Origin: Streptomyces sp. R21
GTDB taxonomy: Bacteria; Actinomycetota; Actinomycetes; Streptomycetales; Streptomycetaceae
Assembly (NCBI RefSeq): GCF_041051975.1
Contig: NZ_CP163435.1
Coordinates: 3,782,001 to 3,846,000, forward strand
Direction: 5' to 3'
Length of the DNA stretch: 64,000 nucleotides
Shown here: positions 7,907-16,797 of the stretch, in pieces
Numbering within the stretch: position 1 is the first letter of the stretch
Layout of the letters: every line of letters starts with the position of its first letter
Notes under the pieces: model-generated
What the model was told of the DNA's origin: nothing
The model's database searches: none
What the model saw: only the letters and a program-made list of their open reading frames with translations
Position numbers and translations under genes: made by a program

Positions 7907-8800
7907 TCACGCGTACTGGATACGGATCGCCGACCCCTCGCCCCGGTCGCGGATGTCCACGTACGCGCAGACCTGGCGGGTGAACCACAGGCCCTGGCCC
8001 GGTTCGATCTCCGCCGTGGCGGGCGGGACGAAGCCGGCCAGCGGGTCGTCGACGCGTGCCGCGGTGTGCAGTTCGCAGACGCAGGCGGGGGCCTCGCCCC
8101 AGAGCAGGGCACCGCCGGTGAGCGGGCCCGATACAGCCTCCGTGACGGCCGCCGCGAAGAGTCCCGCTTCGGCGGGGGCCAGACCGTGGGCCGTCGCCCA
8201 GGCGCGTACGGCCTCCGGGCCGGGGTTCTCCAGGACGTCCGCCCCGGGCGGGGGCGGGGGCAGCGGCATCGCGTCCAGCTCGTCGACGAGCCTGGCCGGG
8301 GTCTCGTACACCGGCGTGTCCGGGTGGGCTCGGCGGGCCGCGTCCACGATGGCCGGGCCCGCGGTGCGGGTGTCGTACGCGCACAGGGCGGTGGTCCTGA
8401 ACGGGGCGAAGAGGAGGTTGGCGAGGGACTCGTAGCGGATCCACTCCGTGGTCTCGCGGGTCGATCGGCCCGCGCGGCCGGCCCAGTCGGGCTCCATGAG
8501 GAGGTGGATACGGCCGCCGGGGTGGGCGTGGGCGGCGAGGTAGCCGGCGCTCTGTGCCACGGCGTTGGCCGCGGAGCCCGTGTACCACTCGGTGTGCGGG
8601 ATGAAGGTCATCCCCTTCGCCTCCGCGCCCAGGGCGTCTCGGAGAAGGTCGAGTTTGCCGGGGGCGGCGATGGTGGTGGGCGGGGGTTCCTGGGGCGCGG
8701 CGAGGCCCTCCGCGAGGAAGGGGAGTGCGGCGGCGATCCACTCGTCGTCCGAGCCGAAGACGACCATGCGGTGGTCGAAGCTGCCCTGGGGGGTACTCAT
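7907..8800 (-). CDS. MEDS-domain plus degenerate HATPase regulator (RsbA-type anti-sigma regulator)
   Basis: The N-terminal half (about residues 1-165) matches the MEDS/DcmR sensory fold (HRMVVFGSDDEW at the start, LLMEPDWAG and YESLANLLFAPF later). The C-terminal half (about 185-297) resembles an HATPase_c domain with a glycine-rich GQGLWFTRQVC segment, but where RsbW proteins have the E-x3-N box it reads FAAAVTEAVSGPL with no asparagine, so ATP binding may be lost. Such proteins are annotated as RsbA-family anti-sigma regulators. The ATG at 8800 has AAAGGA 6 bases upstream. Together with the downstream RsbW-like gene it may form a two-protein sensing switch; the signal is unknown. Confidence 0.75.
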   Translation of the reverse strand: MSTPQGSFDHRMVVFGSDDEWIAAALPFLAEGLAAPQEPPPTTIAAPGKLDLLRDALGAEAKGMTFIPHTEWYTGSAANAVAQSAGYLAAHAHPGGRIHLLMEPDWAGRAGRSTRETTEWIRYESLANLLFAPFRTTALCAYDTRTAGPAIVDAARRAHPDTPVYETPARLVDELDAMPLPPPPPGADVLENPGPEAVRAWATAHGLAPAEAGLFAAAVTEAVSGPLTGGALLWGEAPACVCELHTAARVDDPLAGFVPPATAEIEPGQGLWFTRQVCAYVDIRDRGEGSAIRIQYA

Positions 8801-8902
8801 GGGGGGTCCTTTCTCTTGGGGTTCTATTCGTCGGTGGGGGTGTGCGGGCCGGTGGTCGGTTGGGGGTTTCTTCGCCCCCTCCGCCCCTGCCCGTCCCGTT
8901 GC

Positions 8903-9000
8903 CCTGGGGGCTGCGCCCCCTTTCCCCTGCTTTCGCCCTGAACGGGCTCGTCCTCAAACTCCCCCACTCTCGGCTTCGCTCGAGCGGGGGGACCCCCACG
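8903..9000. repeat. Streptomyces-type intergenic palindromic repeat
   Basis: This gene-free stretch contains two nested C-rich/G-rich inverted repeats: GGGGG-CTGC-GCCCCC near 8906-8920, and a CCCCC arm near 8980 facing GGGGG near 9000 with CTCGGCTTCGCTCGAG between. Blocks of this composition are scattered between genes in many Streptomyces genomes. It probably also ends transcription from the MEDS gene side or the regulator at 9009; I see no gene in 8801-9008. Confidence 0.5.
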
Positions 9001-9008
9001 ACGGGCTG

Positions 9009-11543
9009 TCATCCCCTCCCGCACACCCACGCCACGATCTGGCTCCGGTTGTTGAAGCCGAGCTTGCTGAGGATGCGTTCGACGTGGCCCTCGGCCGTGC
9101 GGCGGGCGATGACCAGGCGGTCGGCGATCTGTTGGTTGGCGAGGCCTTCGGCCACGAGTGCGGCGACCTCGGACTCACGCCGGGTGAGCGGCGTACCGTG
9201 CGCCGGAGCCGCGGGCGCAGGCCGGGCCTTCGGCTCCTGCAGGACGTACGCGACGACATCGGCGAGCCCGAGCCCACTCCCCCGCCGGTACGCCCGCTCG
9301 AATTCCCGCCGCCCGACAACCTCACGCACCTGCACCTCACTGGTGCGGCGCGCGGAGTTGTAGGTGGTGGACCCGAACCGGTCGGGCGAGATGTCGGCCC
9401 ACACACGGTCGGCGCCGCCGAGCAGCACGGCGGCGCGTTCGTGGGCGCCACGCGCGGCGGCGATCACCACGAGCAGGTCGAGGGTGAGCCCGATGCCGAT
9501 GACGTCGTGGACGGCGAGTTTGCGGCGCAGCGCCTCGCGGGCGTGCGGTTCGGCGCGCCGCCACTCCTTCTTGACGGTGTAGGCGAGGGCGAGCACCCGT
9601 AGGAGGTACGAGCGCACCCACTCCTCGCCGTGCTCCGCGCAGACGCGCAGGGCGGTCTCGCAGACGGTGACGGCCCGGTCGGCCTGGCCCAGGAAGGCGA
9701 GTGCGCAGGCGAGTTCGACCTGGTCGAGGCCGACGATGCTGGGCAGCTTGCCGGGGACGGGGCCCTGGGCTACGGCCGTCTCGAAGTGCTCCAGCGCGCC
9801 CGGCAGATCGTCGGCGAACAGCCCCATCAGGCCCACCACGTGCTCGGCGTTGGCGGCCTCGGCCTCCTCGCCGAGACCGCGGGCGAGGTCACGGGCCTGC
9901 TCGGCGAGATGGCGGCCCCGGGTGAGGTCCTCGGGGCAGCCCGCGAGGAGCCCGGCGACCCACAGGGCGCGGGCACGCTCGCGGCTCGGCTCGGGGCCGG
10001 CGTCGAGCGCCCGGTCCAGCCAGTAGCGGCCCTCGCGGGGCGCCCCGCAGGCGTGCCAGTAGAACCACAGGGTCCCGGCGAGCCGCAGCCCGGCGCGTGC
10101 CTCGCCCGGCACGGTGAGGCTGAACTCCAGGGCGGCGCGCAGGTTGTCCTGGTCGGCGCGGAGCCGGGCGACGATCTCCCGCTGCCCGGGCCCGAACCAG
10201 GCCTGTTCGCAGGCGGCGGCCCGCTCCTGGAACCAGTCCCGCTGCCGCCGCCGGGCGGCGCCCTCCTCGCCGGACGCGCCGGACGCGCCGGACAACTGTC
10301 GTAGCCGGTCGAGTCCGTAATGCCGCAGGGTGTCCAGCAACCGGTACCGTACGCCGCCGTCCGCGGCCTCCCGGCAGAGCACCGACTTGTCCACCAGCCC
10401 GGCCACGGCTTCCAGGACGTCGTACGACCGGACCCGCTCACCGTCCGCGCAGACCGCCTCCGCCGTCTCCAGGTCGAAGCCGCCCGCGAGCACCGCGGCC
10501 CGGGCCCACACCAACTGCTCTTGTTCCGTGCAGAGTTCATGGCTCCAGTCGATGGCGGCCCGCAGGGTCTGGTGGCGCGGCAGGACGGCGAGGCTGCCCG
10601 TGGAAAGCAGCCGGTAGCGGTCGTCGAGGCGTTCGAGGAGCTGGTCGACACCGAGGACGCGCATGCGGACGGCGGCGAGTTCGATGGCGAGCGGGAGGCC
10701 GTCGAGCCGGTGGCAGAGGCGGGCCACGGAGGCGCGGTTGGCGGGGGTGAGTTCGAAGCCGGGGACGACCGCGGCGGCGCGGTCGGCGAAGAGGGCGAGC
10801 GCGGGATGGTTCGCCGCGTCGGACAGGTCGCCGTCGGGGTCGGGCACCGGCAGCGGGCGTACCTCCATCAGGTGCTCCTCGGTGAGGCCGAGGCGGTGGC
10901 GGCTGGTGGTGAGGACACGGACGCCGGTGGTGCCGTGCAGCAGGGCGCCGGCCAACTCGGCGCAGGCGGCCAGGAGATGCTCGCAGTTGTCGACGACGAG
11001 GAGGAGGCGACGGTCGCGGACCTGCTCGATCAGGGCGCGCAGGGGCGGCCGGTCGGAGTGGTCGTGCAGGCCGAGCGCGTCGGCGGCGGCGAGCGGGACG
11101 AGCGCGGGGTCGTGCAGCCCGGCCAGGTGCACGAAGTGCACGCCGTCGGGGAACGCGCGCTCGGCGCGGGCCGCGATGCGTCCGGCGAGGCGCGTCTTGC
11201 CGACGCCGCCGGGGCCGGTGAGAGTGACGAGGCGCGCCTTGGCCAACAGGCGTCGCCCTTCGGCCTGTTCGTCCCGCCGGTCGACGAAGCTGGTCGTCTC
11301 GACCGGCAGAGGGTGCGCCGACCGGGGGCGCTCCGGCAGGAGGTGATCCGGCGGGGGGCGCTCCGACCGGAGGCCTTCCCGCGGATGGCGTTCCTCGCGC
11401 CGGCGCTCGTCGTGCCCGCGCTCGTCGTGCCCGCGCTCGTCGTGCCCGCGCTCGTCATGCCCGCGCTCGTCATGCCGTTGCGCCGACCGGTCGTGTTCCC
11501 GTTCCGGCAGGTGTGGGTCCCTCGGTGGCGCTGATCCGCCCAT
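9009..11543 (-). CDS. Large LuxR-family ATPase transcriptional regulator
   Basis: The 844-residue protein has a disordered charged N-terminus (residues 1-85) with an HDER repeat, an AfsR/NB-ARC type P-loop ATPase (Walker A GPGGVGKT at about 108-115; LLLVVDNCEHL as Walker B at about 180-190), a helical tetratricopeptide-like middle, and a C-terminal LuxR helix-turn-helix (LTRRESEVAALVAEGLANQQIADRL, split by one turn, about residues 782-840). It is a signal-transduction ATPase that should bind DNA through the C-terminus; the inducer is unknown. The ATG at 11543 has AGAGGA about 10 bases upstream; upstream codons are not protein-like. It is divergent from the secreted carboxypeptidase at 11882, a plausible target. 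Confidence 0.85.
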   Translation of the reverse strand: MGGSAPPRDPHLPEREHDRSAQRHDERGHDERGHDERGHDERGHDERRREERHPREGLRSERPPPDHLLPERPRSAHPLPVETTSFVDRRDEQAEGRRLLAKARLVTLTGPGGVGKTRLAGRIAARAERAFPDGVHFVHLAGLHDPALVPLAAADALGLHDHSDRPPLRALIEQVRDRRLLLVVDNCEHLLAACAELAGALLHGTTGVRVLTTSRHRLGLTEEHLMEVRPLPVPDPDGDLSDAANHPALALFADRAAAVVPGFELTPANRASVARLCHRLDGLPLAIELAAVRMRVLGVDQLLERLDDRYRLLSTGSLAVLPRHQTLRAAIDWSHELCTEQEQLVWARAAVLAGGFDLETAEAVCADGERVRSYDVLEAVAGLVDKSVLCREAADGGVRYRLLDTLRHYGLDRLRQLSGASGASGEEGAARRRQRDWFQERAAACEQAWFGPGQREIVARLRADQDNLRAALEFSLTVPGEARAGLRLAGTLWFYWHACGAPREGRYWLDRALDAGPEPSRERARALWVAGLLAGCPEDLTRGRHLAEQARDLARGLGEEAEAANAEHVVGLMGLFADDLPGALEHFETAVAQGPVPGKLPSIVGLDQVELACALAFLGQADRAVTVCETALRVCAEHGEEWVRSYLLRVLALAYTVKKEWRRAEPHAREALRRKLAVHDVIGIGLTLDLLVVIAAARGAHERAAVLLGGADRVWADISPDRFGSTTYNSARRTSEVQVREVVGRREFERAYRRGSGLGLADVVAYVLQEPKARPAPAAPAHGTPLTRRESEVAALVAEGLANQQIADRLVIARRTAEGHVERILSKLGFNNRSQIVAWVCGRG
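11403..11477 (-). repeat. Five tandem 15-base units encoding HDER-G repeats
   Basis: Five consecutive 15-base units (11403-11417, 11418-11432, 11433-11447, 11448-11462, 11463-11477) differ by only one or two bases and encode GHDER repeated within the disordered N-terminus of the LuxR-type regulator. Copy number is likely to vary between strains by slippage. The unit keeps the reading frame, so changes would alter only the length of a charged linker. Confidence 0.9.
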
Positions 11544-11881
11544 GATCAGCCGTTCCTCTGGGTGTGTACCGGCTCCCCGCCGACCGGGTGGACGGCAGGG
11601 CCCGGGGAGCCGGAGTGCACGGCTCCTCTTGCGCGAACCCTCACTCTTCACGCTGCCGCGCCTCCGGCGCACCCGCGCATCACACCCATGGGTGCACTTT
11701 TCCCGGGAGGGCCACGGCCGACGGCCTCGCGCGTACACTGCCCGGCCGATTTTCGAACGGTTCTCGCCACCGGCTCTTTGTCGTCTATTGACCTGCGCAT
11801 GCCATGCACTCACGATGAGCGCCACCACCCGCACCACGTACGTCGCACTGAACAACCCCCCAACTCCCACAAGGAGATTTC
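11544..11881. other. Divergent intergenic region with a long inverted repeat
   Basis: No gene is supported here. An 11-base perfect inverted repeat CCGGCTCCCCG / CGGGGAGCCGG sits at 11569-11579 and 11603-11613, within the presumed leader of the LuxR-type regulator, about 26 bases before its start; it could be an operator or an RNA hairpin. On the right a TTGACC hexamer (11788-11793) followed 17 bases later by CACGAT is a possible promoter for the carboxypeptidase, whose AAGGAG site is at the right end. Confidence 0.5.
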
Positions 11882-13219
11882 ATGCGACTTCGTACCCGCG
11901 GCAGACGGACCGCCGCCCTGGCCGCCCTGCTGGCCGTCGCCCTCGCGGCACCCGTCTCCGCCACGGCGACGCACGCCACCGCCGACAGCGCCCGCAAGCC
12001 CGCGCCCTCGTCGGACGACATCCGCCAGTACGAGATCCACCAGAGCACCACCCCGGTGACCCGTACGGCCATCCAGCAGACCGGCGTGACGGTCGACGAG
12101 GCGGACGAGGAGACGGTCGTCGTCTCAGGCCGCGCGGCCCAGATCGAGAAGCTCCGCCGACTCGGCTACGACGTCTCGCTGTTGGGCTCGGCCCCCGACC
12201 GCTCGGCCGGCTCCGGCGACGTACGGCTCTACGACTTCCCGTCGGCCGACTCGAAGTACCACAACTACGCCGAGATGAACACGGAGATCGACCAGCGGCT
12301 GGCCGCGTACCCGAGCATCATGAGCAAGCGGGTGATCGGCAAGTCGTACCAGGGCAGGGACATCGTCGCCATCAAGGTCAGCGACAACGTCGCGACCGAC
12401 GAGTCCGAGCCCGAGGTGCTGCTCACCTTCCATCAGCACGCGCGCGAGCACCTCACCGTCGAGATGGCGCTGTACCTGCTGCGTGAACTCGGCGCGGGCT
12501 ACGGCTCCGACTCCCGGATCACCAACATGGTGAACAACCGCGAGATCTGGATCGTCCCGGACCTCAACCCGGACGGCGGCGAGTACGACATCGCGACCGG
12601 CTCGTACCGCTCGTGGCGCAAGAACCGCCAGCCCAACAGCGGCAGTTCGTACGTCGGCACCGACCTGAACCGCAACTGGAACTACAAGTGGGGCTGCTGC
12701 GGCGGCTCTTCGGGCTCCACGTCCTCCGAGACCTACCGCGGCGCGTCCGCCGAGTCGGCGCCCGAGGTGAAGGTGGTCTCCGACTTCGTGCGCGGCCGGG
12801 TCGTCGGCGGCAAGCAGCAGATCAAGGCCGGCATCGACTTCCACACGTACAGCGAACTGGTGCTGTGGCCCTTCGGCTACACCTACAACGACACCGCGAC
12901 GGGCATGACGGCGGACGACGCCGCCGCGTTCAAGACCGTCGGCCAGAAGATGGCCGCCAGCAACGGCTACACGCCGGAGCAGTCCAGCGACCTGTACATC
13001 ACCGACGGTTCGATCGACGACTATCTCTGGGGCACCCAGAAGATCTTCGACTACACCTTCGAGATGTACCCGACGTCCAGCTCCGGCGGCGGCTTCTACC
13101 CGCCCGACGAGGTCATCGAACGGGAGACCTCCCGCAACCGCGACGCCGTACTCCAACTCCTGGAGAACGCCGACTGCATGTACCGCTCCATCGGCAAGGA
13201 GTCGCAGTACTGCAGCTGA
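11882..13219 (+). CDS. Secreted zinc carboxypeptidase, M14 family
   Basis: The 445-residue preproprotein has a signal peptide (about residues 1-33), a propeptide of roughly 80 residues, and an M14 catalytic domain similar in layout to Streptomyces carboxypeptidases SG and T. Zinc ligands are seen as HxxE in HQHAREH (H186 and E189) and a distal histidine in IDFHTYSEL (H321); the catalytic glutamate is in FDYTFEMYP (E394). It should remove C-terminal residues from peptides outside the cell. Several cysteines (WGCCGG, ENADC, SQYC) suggest disulphides. The ATG has AAGGAG at good spacing. It is divergent from the LuxR-type regulator, which may control it. Confidence 0.95.
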   Translation: MRLRTRGRRTAALAALLAVALAAPVSATATHATADSARKPAPSSDDIRQYEIHQSTTPVTRTAIQQTGVTVDEADEETVVVSGRAAQIEKLRRLGYDVSLLGSAPDRSAGSGDVRLYDFPSADSKYHNYAEMNTEIDQRLAAYPSIMSKRVIGKSYQGRDIVAIKVSDNVATDESEPEVLLTFHQHAREHLTVEMALYLLRELGAGYGSDSRITNMVNNREIWIVPDLNPDGGEYDIATGSYRSWRKNRQPNSGSSYVGTDLNRNWNYKWGCCGGSSGSTSSETYRGASAESAPEVKVVSDFVRGRVVGGKQQIKAGIDFHTYSELVLWPFGYTYNDTATGMTADDAAAFKTVGQKMAASNGYTPEQSSDLYITDGSIDDYLWGTQKIFDYTFEMYPTSSSGGGFYPPDEVIERETSRNRDAVLQLLENADCMYRSIGKESQYCS

Positions 13220-13246
13220 GCCGAAGGGGGACCCGCGCCTGGGCGC

Positions 13247-13864
13247 CTACTCCTCGAAGTAGGCGTCCAGGACGGCGTCCAGCTCGGTCTCCCACTCCTT
13301 GAAGCGGGTCCGGGCCTTCGCCTCGATCTCGATCGGGTACCAGCGCTTCTCGGGCGTGTACACGGTGATCGTGAACCGCTTCCCGAAGCGCGGGGTCTCC
13401 GTCTCGACCGCACCGATCTCGTCCCAGCGGAACTCGGCCTCCTGGTCGTCCAGGCGCAGCCGTACGCCACTGTGGTCGGCCTTGATCGAGGCGCGCCGGT
13501 CGGAGGCCTCGAAGACGGGACCGTCGGGGTCGGCCTCCTCCTCGGACGACTCTTCGGAGTCCTCCGACCCTTCGGACTCTTCGGAGGGGGCCGCCTCTTC
13601 GGCGTCGGTCTCCTCGGCCGCGGACTCTTCGGCTTCGGCTTCGGTGTCGTCGTCGGAGGCCTCGGCGTCGGCCTCGGTCTCCTCGGCGACGGCTTCGTCC
13701 GAAGCCGGCTCCTCCGAGGAGACCGCGCCGTCCGGCTCGGACTCCGGCTCCGACTTCGTCTCGGACTTCGTCTCGGACACGGACGGCGTGAGCCCGGGGA
13801 TGTGCGCCGGGTTGACCGCGGCGGCGTCCAGGGGCTGGCTCTTCGAACCTATGCGCTGCTCCAC
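13247..13864 (-). CDS. Acidic low-complexity protein with a conserved C-terminal domain
   Basis: Residues 1-115 are almost only Glu, Asp, Ser and Ala and should be disordered. Residues 118-205 form a compact domain (SGVRLRLDDQEAEFRWDEIGAVE, split here by one loop; RFGKRFTITVYTPEKRWYPIEIEAK) that looks like a small beta-rich PH-like or cell-surface-binding fold. I do not know its function. The GTG start has no ribosome binding site; a CATACT hexamer ends 7 bases before it, so the mRNA is probably leaderless. It is convergent with the carboxypeptidase. Confidence 0.7.
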   Translation of the reverse strand: MEQRIGSKSQPLDAAAVNPAHIPGLTPSVSETKSETKSEPESEPDGAVSSEEPASDEAVAEETEADAEASDDDTEAEAEESAAEETDAEEAAPSEESEGSEDSEESSEEEADPDGPVFEASDRRASIKADHSGVRLRLDDQEAEFRWDEIGAVETETPRFGKRFTITVYTPEKRWYPIEIEAKARTRFKEWETELDAVLDAYFEE

Positions 13865-13940
13865 AGCGGGCAGTATGGTCGACGATCCTGTGTCGGGACC
13901 AGTCGCCCCCGCCCCTTCCGCCTCACGGACCGCACACGGA

Positions 13941-15428
13941 CTACACGAAGACGCTCAGCAGGGCCGCCACCGCGAAGCCGACGACCGACAGCACGCTCTC
14001 CAGGACCGTCCAGGTCTTCAGGGTGTCGCGCTCGCTGATGCCGAAGTACTTGGCGACCATCCAGAAGCCTCCGTCGTTGACGTGCGAGGCGAAGATGGAG
14101 CCCGCCGAGATGGCCATGATGACGAGGGCGGCGAAGGCCTGCGAGTGGTGGCCCTCGGCGAGGAGCGGGGCGACGATGCCGGCCGTCGTGACGATGGCGA
14201 CCGTGGCCGAGCCCTGGGCGACGCGCAGGACGACGGAGAGCAGGTAGGCGAGGACGAGCACCGGCAGGCCGACGTCGTTGAAGGTGTCCGAGAGGGCCTG
14301 GGCCACCCCGCTCGCCTTCAGTACGGCGCCGAAGATGCCGCCCGCGCCGACGACCAGCAGGATGTTGCCGACCGGCTTGAGGGACGAGGTCGACACCGTC
14401 TCGAGGGACTTGCGGGACCAGCCTCGCCGGATGCCCAGCAGGTAGTACGCGAGGAGCAGGGCGATCGTCAGCGCCACGAAGGGGCTGCCGAAGAACTCGA
14501 TGACCGAGCGGCCCGTGGACGGGTCGAGGGCGATCGAGGAGAAGGTGGCCGCGAGGATCAGCACCAGCGGCGTACCGATGATGCCGAGGACCGTGCCCAG
14601 CGGCACCGGCTTCTCGCGCGGCTCGACCCCGGAGGCCCGCTGCTCCTCGATGACGGCGAGCCGGGACTCGGCCGCGGCCTCCACCATGTCCTGCGGTACG
14701 GCGACGAAGATCCGCTTGCCGATCCAGGCCGAGTAGACCCAGGCGGCGGCCACGGCGGGCAGTCCGCAGACGATGCCCATGAGGATGACCCAGCCGAGGT
14801 CGACGTGGAGCAGTCCGGCGGCAGCCACCGGGCCGGGGTGCGGCGGCAGGAACGCGTGGGTCATCGACAGGCCCGCGAGCAGGGGCAGGCAGTAGAGCAG
14901 GATCGACTTGCCCGAGCGCCTGGCGGCGGCGTACACGATCGGCGCGAGGACGAAGATGCCGACGTCGAAGAAGACCGGGATGCCGAAGATCAGGCCGGTG
15001 AGGCCCATGGCGAGCGGGGCGCGCTTCTCGCCGAAGAGGTTGAGCAGCCGGGACGCCAACACCTCGGCGCCGCCGCTGACTTCGAGGATCGCGCCGAGCA
15101 TGGTGCCCAGGCCGATGATGATCGCGACATGGCCGAGGATGCCGCCCATGCCGGTCTCGATGACGGAGACGGCCGTCGACCGCTGGACGGTGCCGAAGAG
15201 TTCGGTGACCGAGAGCCCGGCTCCCAGGCCGACGGCTATGGAGACGCCGAGCAGGGCCACGAACGGCTGGAGTCTGACCTTGATGATCAGGAAGAGGAGA
15301 AGCGCGATACCGAGGGCGGCGAGCGTGAGCAGTCCGGCGGTGCCGTCGACGAGGAGGAGCAGTCCGCCGGTGTGGGGTGGTGTCTCCACGGCTGGGGCTG
15401 GGGCGGCGAGCGGATACGACGAGGACAT
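13941..15428 (-). CDS. gntP: GntP-family gluconate/sugar-acid:H+ symporter
   Basis: This 495-residue protein has about 12-14 membrane helices and typical GntP motifs such as MTHAFLPPHPGP (about residue 200), where the histidine/proline pattern is conserved in gluconate permeases. It should import gluconate or a related sugar acid, possibly D-glycerate or D-serine, since family members differ in substrate. The ATG at 15428 has GAGG 7 bases upstream. It lies downstream of the RidA-IclR-kinase operon but beyond a strong terminator, so it may have its own promoter; the neighbouring sugar-acid-type kinase and IclR regulator suggest one pathway. Confidence 0.9.
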   Translation of the reverse strand: MSSSYPLAAPAPAVETPPHTGGLLLLVDGTAGLLTLAALGIALLLFLIIKVRLQPFVALLGVSIAVGLGAGLSVTELFGTVQRSTAVSVIETGMGGILGHVAIIIGLGTMLGAILEVSGGAEVLASRLLNLFGEKRAPLAMGLTGLIFGIPVFFDVGIFVLAPIVYAAARRSGKSILLYCLPLLAGLSMTHAFLPPHPGPVAAAGLLHVDLGWVILMGIVCGLPAVAAAWVYSAWIGKRIFVAVPQDMVEAAAESRLAVIEEQRASGVEPREKPVPLGTVLGIIGTPLVLILAATFSSIALDPSTGRSVIEFFGSPFVALTIALLLAYYLLGIRRGWSRKSLETVSTSSLKPVGNILLVVGAGGIFGAVLKASGVAQALSDTFNDVGLPVLVLAYLLSVVLRVAQGSATVAIVTTAGIVAPLLAEGHHSQAFAALVIMAISAGSIFASHVNDGGFWMVAKYFGISERDTLKTWTVLESVLSVVGFAVAALLSVFV

Positions 15429-15466
15429 GGGAGGGCCTCTGTTTCGTAAGTGCATGGGTCCGGGGG

Positions 15467-15485
15467 TCTGGGGGTGTCCCCCAGA
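15467..15485 (-). promoter_or_regulatory. Short perfect hairpin in the gntP leader
   Basis: TCTGGGGG and CCCCCAGA form an 8-base stem with a TGT loop, 39 bases upstream of the gntP start on the coding strand. It may be an mRNA leader structure or the tail of the terminator region that follows ridA. Confidence 0.4.
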
Positions 15486-15507
15486 GGGCACAGCCAGGGC
15501 AGGGGGT

Positions 15508-15550
15508 ATCGCGGTACGGCGCCCCGTGGGGGAGGGCGCCGCACCGCGAT
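15508..15550 (-). terminator. Long hairpin terminator after ridA
   Basis: Two 17-base arms (15508-15524 and 15534-15550) pair with one mismatch around a 9-base loop. It lies 52 bases past the ridA stop and upstream of gntP, so it should end the kinase-IclR-RidA transcript. Confidence 0.85.
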
Positions 15551-15601
15551 GTCGTACGGGGTGCGGGAGTTGAGGAGCCGTCAGCTGTCAGCCATGAGCG
15601 C

Positions 15602-16021
15602 TCAGCTCAGGACGGCGAGGGCGTCGATCTCGACGAGGAGCCCCGCGGGCAGACCGACGTACACCGTGGTCCTGGCGGCGGGCGGCTGGGTGAGGCCCTG
15701 CTCCTCGAAGTACTGGTTGTAGATCGCGTTCATCTCGGCGAAGTGGTCGACGTCCGTGAGGTAGACGCGGATCATCATCGCGTCGTCCCAACTCGCCCCG
15801 CCCTCCTCAAGGATGGCCTTGACGTTGGCGAGGGTCTGGAGGGTCTGCTCGCGCAGGGTGGGCCCGGCGGGCGTGGGCGGCCTGCCCTCCTCGGCGGGGA
15901 GGAAGCCGACCTGTCCGGCGACCTGGAGGATGTTCCCCTTCCGGACGCCGTGCGAGAACTTGGCCGGCGGGGTGGTGTGGGTCTTGGGGGTGAGGGCGGT
16001 CTTTTCGGTCTTGTCGGTCAT
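15602..16021 (-). CDS. ridA: RidA-family enamine/imine deaminase
   Basis: The 139-residue protein is a complete RidA/YjgF protein with the conserved beta sheet, VAGQVGFLPAEEG, the conserved arginine in MIRVYLTD (near residue 96), and the ending VEIDALAVL. RidA trimers hydrolyse reactive enamines such as 2-aminoacrylate, released by PLP dehydratases of serine or threonine, to the keto acid and ammonia. Its ATG overlaps the IclR stop (ATGA), so the two are translationally coupled. A D-serine-dehydratase-like gene lies just across the divergent promoter, which gives RidA an obvious substrate. Confidence 0.9.
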   Translation of the reverse strand: MTDKTEKTALTPKTHTTPPAKFSHGVRKGNILQVAGQVGFLPAEEGRPPTPAGPTLREQTLQTLANVKAILEEGGASWDDAMMIRVYLTDVDHFAEMNAIYNQYFEEQGLTQPPAARTTVYVGLPAGLLVEIDALAVLS

Positions 16022-16797
16022 TCCTTTGAGACTTCCTTCGAGGCGTCCGTGGTCGGGGTCCTGCCGGAGTACTCGCCGCTGATGGCGTCCGCCGTACGGC
16101 GCACCAGGGGGAGCAGCGTGAGGAGTTCGTCGGCGGTGACGACGACGTTGGGTGCGGAGACGGACATCGCGGCGACGACCCGTCCGTCGGCGCCCCGGAT
16201 GGGGGCGGCCACGCAGTTGATGGACTCCTCGTGGCCACCGAGGTCGGTGGCCCAGCCCTGTTCCCGCACCGTCGCCAACTCCTTGAGGAAAGCAGGGGCG
16301 TTGGGAATCGAACGGGCCGTGTACATGGGGAAGTCGAGCTTCTCGGCGAGCATGCGGCGCTCCGCCTCGGGAAGGTCGGCGAGCAGCAGCTTCGCGACGG
16401 CGGCGACGGTGATGGCGACGGGCTTGCCGATCCGTGAGTACATGCGCACCGGGTAGCGGCTCTCCACCTTGTCGATGTAGAGGACCTCGCCCTCCTCGTA
16501 CACCGCGAGGTGCACGGTGTGCCCGCACTGCTCGTTGAGTCGCAGGAGGTGGGTGTGGGCGATCTCGCGGATGTCGAGGTTCTCGACGGCTTCCTGGGCG
16601 AGGGCGAAGAGGCGGGCGCCGAGGCGGTAGCGCTGGTCGGACTGGCGGTAGACGAGGCCGTGCTCGTGCAGGGTGCGCAGGAGCCGGAGCGCCGTGGACT
16701 TGTGGACGCCGAGGCGCTCGGCGACCTGCCCGAGATCGGCGGGTCCCTCGGCGAGCAGCGGCAGGATGCTCAGCGCTCGGTCGACGGTCTGGCTCAT
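16018..16797 (-). CDS. IclR-family transcriptional regulator
   Basis: The 259-residue protein has a winged helix-turn-helix at residues 1-60 (QTVDRALSIL; RLGVHKSTALRLLRTL) and an IclR effector-binding domain (about 80-245) with the expected NCVAAPI segment. It should sense a small acid and control the divergent operons around 17874-18006, where a palindrome TGTTGC-N7-GCAACA is present. The ATG at 16797 overlaps the stop of the kinase gene by four bases, and its own stop overlaps ridA, so regulator, kinase and RidA are one unit. Confidence 0.92.
   Translation of the reverse strand: MSQTVDRALSILPLLAEGPADLGQVAERLGVHKSTALRLLRTLHEHGLVYRQSDQRYRLGARLFALAQEAVENLDIREIAHTHLLRLNEQCGHTVHLAVYEEGEVLYIDKVESRYPVRMYSRIGKPVAITVAAVAKLLLADLPEAERRMLAEKLDFPMYTARSIPNAPAFLKELATVREQGWATDLGGHEESINCVAAPIRGADGRVVAAMSVSAPNVVVTADELLTLLPLVRRTADAISGEYSGRTPTTDASKEVSKE

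Noticed and set aside
11403..11477. CRISPR-like array
   Set aside because: The 15-base units are directly adjacent, without unique spacers, and encode an in-frame peptide repeat.
9630..11534. Two long plus-strand open frames (9630-10304 and 10320-11534)
   Set aside because: Both are antisense to the LuxR-type regulator, whose Walker A and HTH motifs fix the true frame.
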